DNA of 64,000 nt, from the NCBI RefSeq assembly GCF_007655135.1, contig NC_045134.1, forward strand, positions 16,888,568 through 16,952,567, written 5' to 3'. A program made the position numbers and the translations under genes. Under the pieces are notes generated by a model. That model worked only from the letters and a program-made list of their open reading frames with translations. It did not search any database and was not told the DNA's origin. How positions within the stretch are numbered: the stretch's first letter is position 1; each line of letters begins with the position of its first letter. Source of the DNA: Punica granatum. Taxonomy: Eukaryota > Streptophyta > Magnoliopsida > Myrtales > Lythraceae. Positions 61,244-64,000 of this stretch are shown one piece after another.

Positions 61244-64000
61244 TCACCTCATGTTCCATTGATGAAGCACCCGGGCACTTCCCCATCTCTGTTCTTTCCC
61301 CTGTTCTACTGTCGACAGCAACTGCTGCGCCTCTTCCCTCGACCCAAGCTCGAGATCCATCTGAAAAAGGGGGAGAGTTGCAGGGCTGAAATTATTCCAC
61401 TTCGCTTTTCCCTTTGTGGTATGGTGGTGGCTGAGACTTTGCCTCAGCAACCTCTCTGAGGAACTGCTACCCACAATGTGCACAACATTCTCATCGGCAT
61501 CACAGTGGATCACACTGTCAAGCCCGATTTCTGACTCGATTGTCCAACCAGGATCTGCCTCAATTCCTGGGAACTCAGGGTTCCCAAAGTTCACTAGGCT
61601 CGGGCAGCCCACGATCAGAATCCGCCTCTCAGTTAGCACGACAAATTTGCCCGGCTGCCTGAGGGACTTGCAAGTGACCAGCACCTCATCTTGGTCCCCA
61701 AGGCAGGTGGTGGTGGTGGTCGTGCTGTCATTGTTGTTGTGGCTATTACTGTTAGCAGCTACTTCCCGGAGTACGGAGATCCCGATTGCTTCCTCCCAGG
61801 AGTAGGGCTTCAGGGGGAGGTCAGGCCTCAGATGCCTTGGTAAGCGCACCCTGAGGCGCTTTGCTCCTCTGGTTTGGTAGTGTTTGCTTCGATTTCGGAT
61901 GCTTTGGGCCGTTTTCCCAGTCACTTCGAGGATGCTAGCAGCTGGTCGTGCCACCACACCAGTCAGCCCCAGTGCCATTCCTGCAAACATAAAATATGAG
62001 AGATTCTTGGTGATCCAATGACAGCCAATCTGAAACCTTTGGACAGTTTGAAGGTGGTGGTTCAAAAAGAAGAAATTCTGTTGCTTACCTGAGAGGACAC
62101 CGGGGAGACCATGCTTTTCAGCTCCTCTGATTGGCGATTGGAGAAGTCCAGTGAGACCCTACAGAGAGTGAAACTTTAGAACTTACCGTATGCTGCATCC
62201 AAGTATATGGCCCTAACAATGTTTTGGGAGGGAAAATTATCTGCATTCTCTCCCAAACACACCCTAAAGTAGAGGCATTGTCGATTACCCATCCAAGTAT
62301 AAGGCCAAGGCCCTAACAATGTTTTGGGAGAAAAAATCGTCTGCATTCTCTCCCGAAACACAGTAGTTGAATAGATCAAAACTTAAATTGACAACAAGAC
62401 AGCTAATTTTATAAAACTAGGTGCAATGCCAACGCAAAGGAGTTTGAGGAAGAAGCATTTGGGCAGTTATATCATTCTACAAATGCGTTATGCTGCATGC
62501 ATCGATCCTCACAAGGGGCATAGAATGGCAGGAAGATCCATCTGAGTATCAACAATTGCGTTGTGCTAGCTTAATACGCTCATGTAGAGATTAACTTGAG
62601 CAAAAATGAACAGCAAAAAATGGATAAGAATAGAAATTACCAAGTTTTGAACCTAATACATGTTTTAATACCATGGCAAGAGACTCGGAAGGTTAGCTAT
62701 TAGGAAAGCACACAGTAACATACATTGATTATGGCTTAAGACGAGACAATCAACACAGGCTCAGGAAGTTCCAAAAATACATAGCAACATGAGACGGTAC
62801 ATGAACAATGGTAATTTGGGGCACAATGACATAGTTCTGATCTAGGTCATATCCATCCAAAGGCAAAAGTTATTGTTGTCAAATTAACTCATATAGTTAA
62901 TTTTGCTATTTAGGAACCTAAGAAACTACTAATATGTGCACCATTCCTTCTCATTCCACTACAACAAATATATGGTGTTGTCTTCCCACCATCAGACTTC
63001 TTCTGATGGCATCATATCAGTGTACCACAGCTTTTCTCTCATAGCAGGATGCCTTGAGTAGCAATAAGTATCATTTGAGATCATATAAATGAACTAAGGA
63101 AGTGAATACCTCTAGGACTTCATTAATGACCCCTTGACTATGAGAAGCCACACCTCTTTGTTCCCTCTCCATTCTAGCAACTGCTTGATCATCAAATGTA
63201 AGCGCAACAATACCCTGCACATGTCACACTGGCCTTGTTATTATTACTTATATTAATTACATTTTGCTATGTTGCTGCAACAACCACCCTAGACACTACC
63301 ACAAGTAGCATTAGCACCTTCTGAGCAGCTTTACTAAACTGAAAGGCAGCATCACTCAAGGCATAAATAGTGCTACTCAAGAGGCTTGTAGTTCCTTGTG
63401 CCATGCCACGTACTAGTCCTGCAGGGCTCTAGAAAGCAAGAACCAGTCACATTAGTCACTCAACATGGACAAAAGCACATATTCTGGTTGTCAGAAGTGA
63501 AAGGAGGAAATCCCCATTTTTACAAAAAAACCAATATACGCATTCAACTGTTCAGTAATTGCTTTGGCAAATTAAAATAGCAAATTGTACAATCAAAACC
63601 TGCAAAACGTTTCTGGTAGGAACTGATAAGAAATCCTTGATCCCAAGGCTCAAGCTCCTTGCAAATCCAATTGGATTACCAATAACACCAGCTGAACCCA
63701 AGACCTACAAAGACAATTGTTGAAGCATAACATGAATGTACTTTAGTATTTTCCAGAACTCAAAGACAACAGGGCATAAATGTAAACTTGAAAGCAGATT
63801 GACATATAGATATAGTTCCAACAGAATTCCTTGATATTGCTTATTACCTTGTACATCTCATGAAGAAGTTGCCGAGCGTAATGCCTAAAGAGGATCTCCT
63901 GAATGGATTCCCAACTGGCCATGTGATGAGATATTGTCAGCTCCTTAAGATAAATTCGTGCTCCTTCTATATCAGCCAGAGCCATTAAACCTCTCTGCAA
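61244..64000 (-). CDS. VPS13-family lipid-transfer protein, C-terminal part
   Basis: Six exons join in frame: 63848 to beyond 64000, 63600-63704, 63318-63428, 63110-63214, 62089-62158 and 61244-61980 (426 codons in the window). VPS13 proteins are very large bridge-like proteins that move lipids between membranes at contact sites. The visible part is their C-terminus. It has the conserved helical VPS13/ATG2-like segment (ELTISHHMASWESIQEILFR, VIGNPIGFARSLSLGIKDF, SPAGLVRGMAQGTTSLLSST, SPIRGAEKHGLPGVLSGMAL, SILEVTGKTAQSIRNRS) and then a PH-like region (SWEEAIG ... KFVVLTERRILIV ... EIGLDSVIHCD). A low-complexity Asn/Ser/Thr insert, NSNSHNNNDSTTTTTT, lies before the PH-like part. The third exon listed uses the acceptor at 63429-63431; the nearby alternative would give an in-frame stop. 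Which plant VPS13 paralogue it is cannot be settled here. Confidence 0.9.
62190..62360. repeat. Tandem duplication in a VPS13 intron
   Basis: The phrase catccaagtata plus ggccctaacaatgttttggg occurs at about 62196 and again at about 62290, and both copies continue with a tctgcattctctccc stretch. Spacing is about 94 bp. It lies in the intron between the exons 63110-63214 and 62089-62158. Confidence 0.75.

Noticed and set aside
61416..61805. 129-codon plus-strand open frame
   Set aside because: It is antisense to the last VPS13 exon, whose minus-strand frame carries conserved motifs.

Overview
This is a plant nuclear DNA window, almost certainly from a flowering plant and probably a eudicot. 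It holds interrupted genes with GT-AG introns, a chloroplast-targeted haem enzyme, a mitochondrion-targeted plant RCC1 protein, and dense plant-type transposons (Ty3/gypsy, TRIM, LARD, hAT, Mutator, CACTA, Tourist MITEs). Nothing in it looks bacterial. I cannot name the species.

Four ordinary genes are supported, all on the minus strand, and I resolved their coding exons base by base; every exon-exon phase closes. RUG3 (7545-10955, 6 exons, 450 aa) is a mitochondrial RCC1-repeat protein. HEMF1 (19125-23951, 8 exons, 401 aa) is plastid coproporphyrinogen III oxidase. SEC61 alpha (50329-53112, 6 coding exons, 476 aa) is the ER translocon channel. The last six exons (426 codons) of a VPS13-family lipid-transfer protein occupy 61244-64000; the rest of that gene lies beyond the right edge. 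The genes are functionally unrelated and show no sign of co-regulation.

The rest is mostly layered transposon DNA. From left to right: a Mutator-like element with long inverted arms and transposase remnants (1-1694) carrying a tRNA-like SINE head; a second long-TIR element (2159-3538); a non-autonomous hAT with perfect 17-bp TIRs and 8-bp target duplication (4384-5498); hairpin MITEs (6382-6886, 12251-12567); a Tourist MITE (11347-11580); a LARD-like element with about 3 kb LTRs (12847-18404); a foldback structure enclosing a 155-bp satellite with trimeric higher-order periodicity (24341-26137); a Ty3/gypsy element with intact TSD (26724-32780) whose left LTR holds a Tourist MITE; a Tat-like leader and a hAT transposase gene (33-40 kb); a TRIM split by a second Ty3/gypsy element (41408-47441); Mutator debris with an apparent captured exon (47.9-49.7 kb); an orphan CACTA terminus (54687); and an internally deleted gypsy element (55960-58028).

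I did not find a new biochemical system. The most unusual structures are the foldback/satellite composite at 24.3-26.1 kb and the Mutator-like family whose two copies agree up to a splice-acceptor-like point and then differ. Several insertions can be ordered from the sequence itself, because empty sites or target duplications lie within the window.
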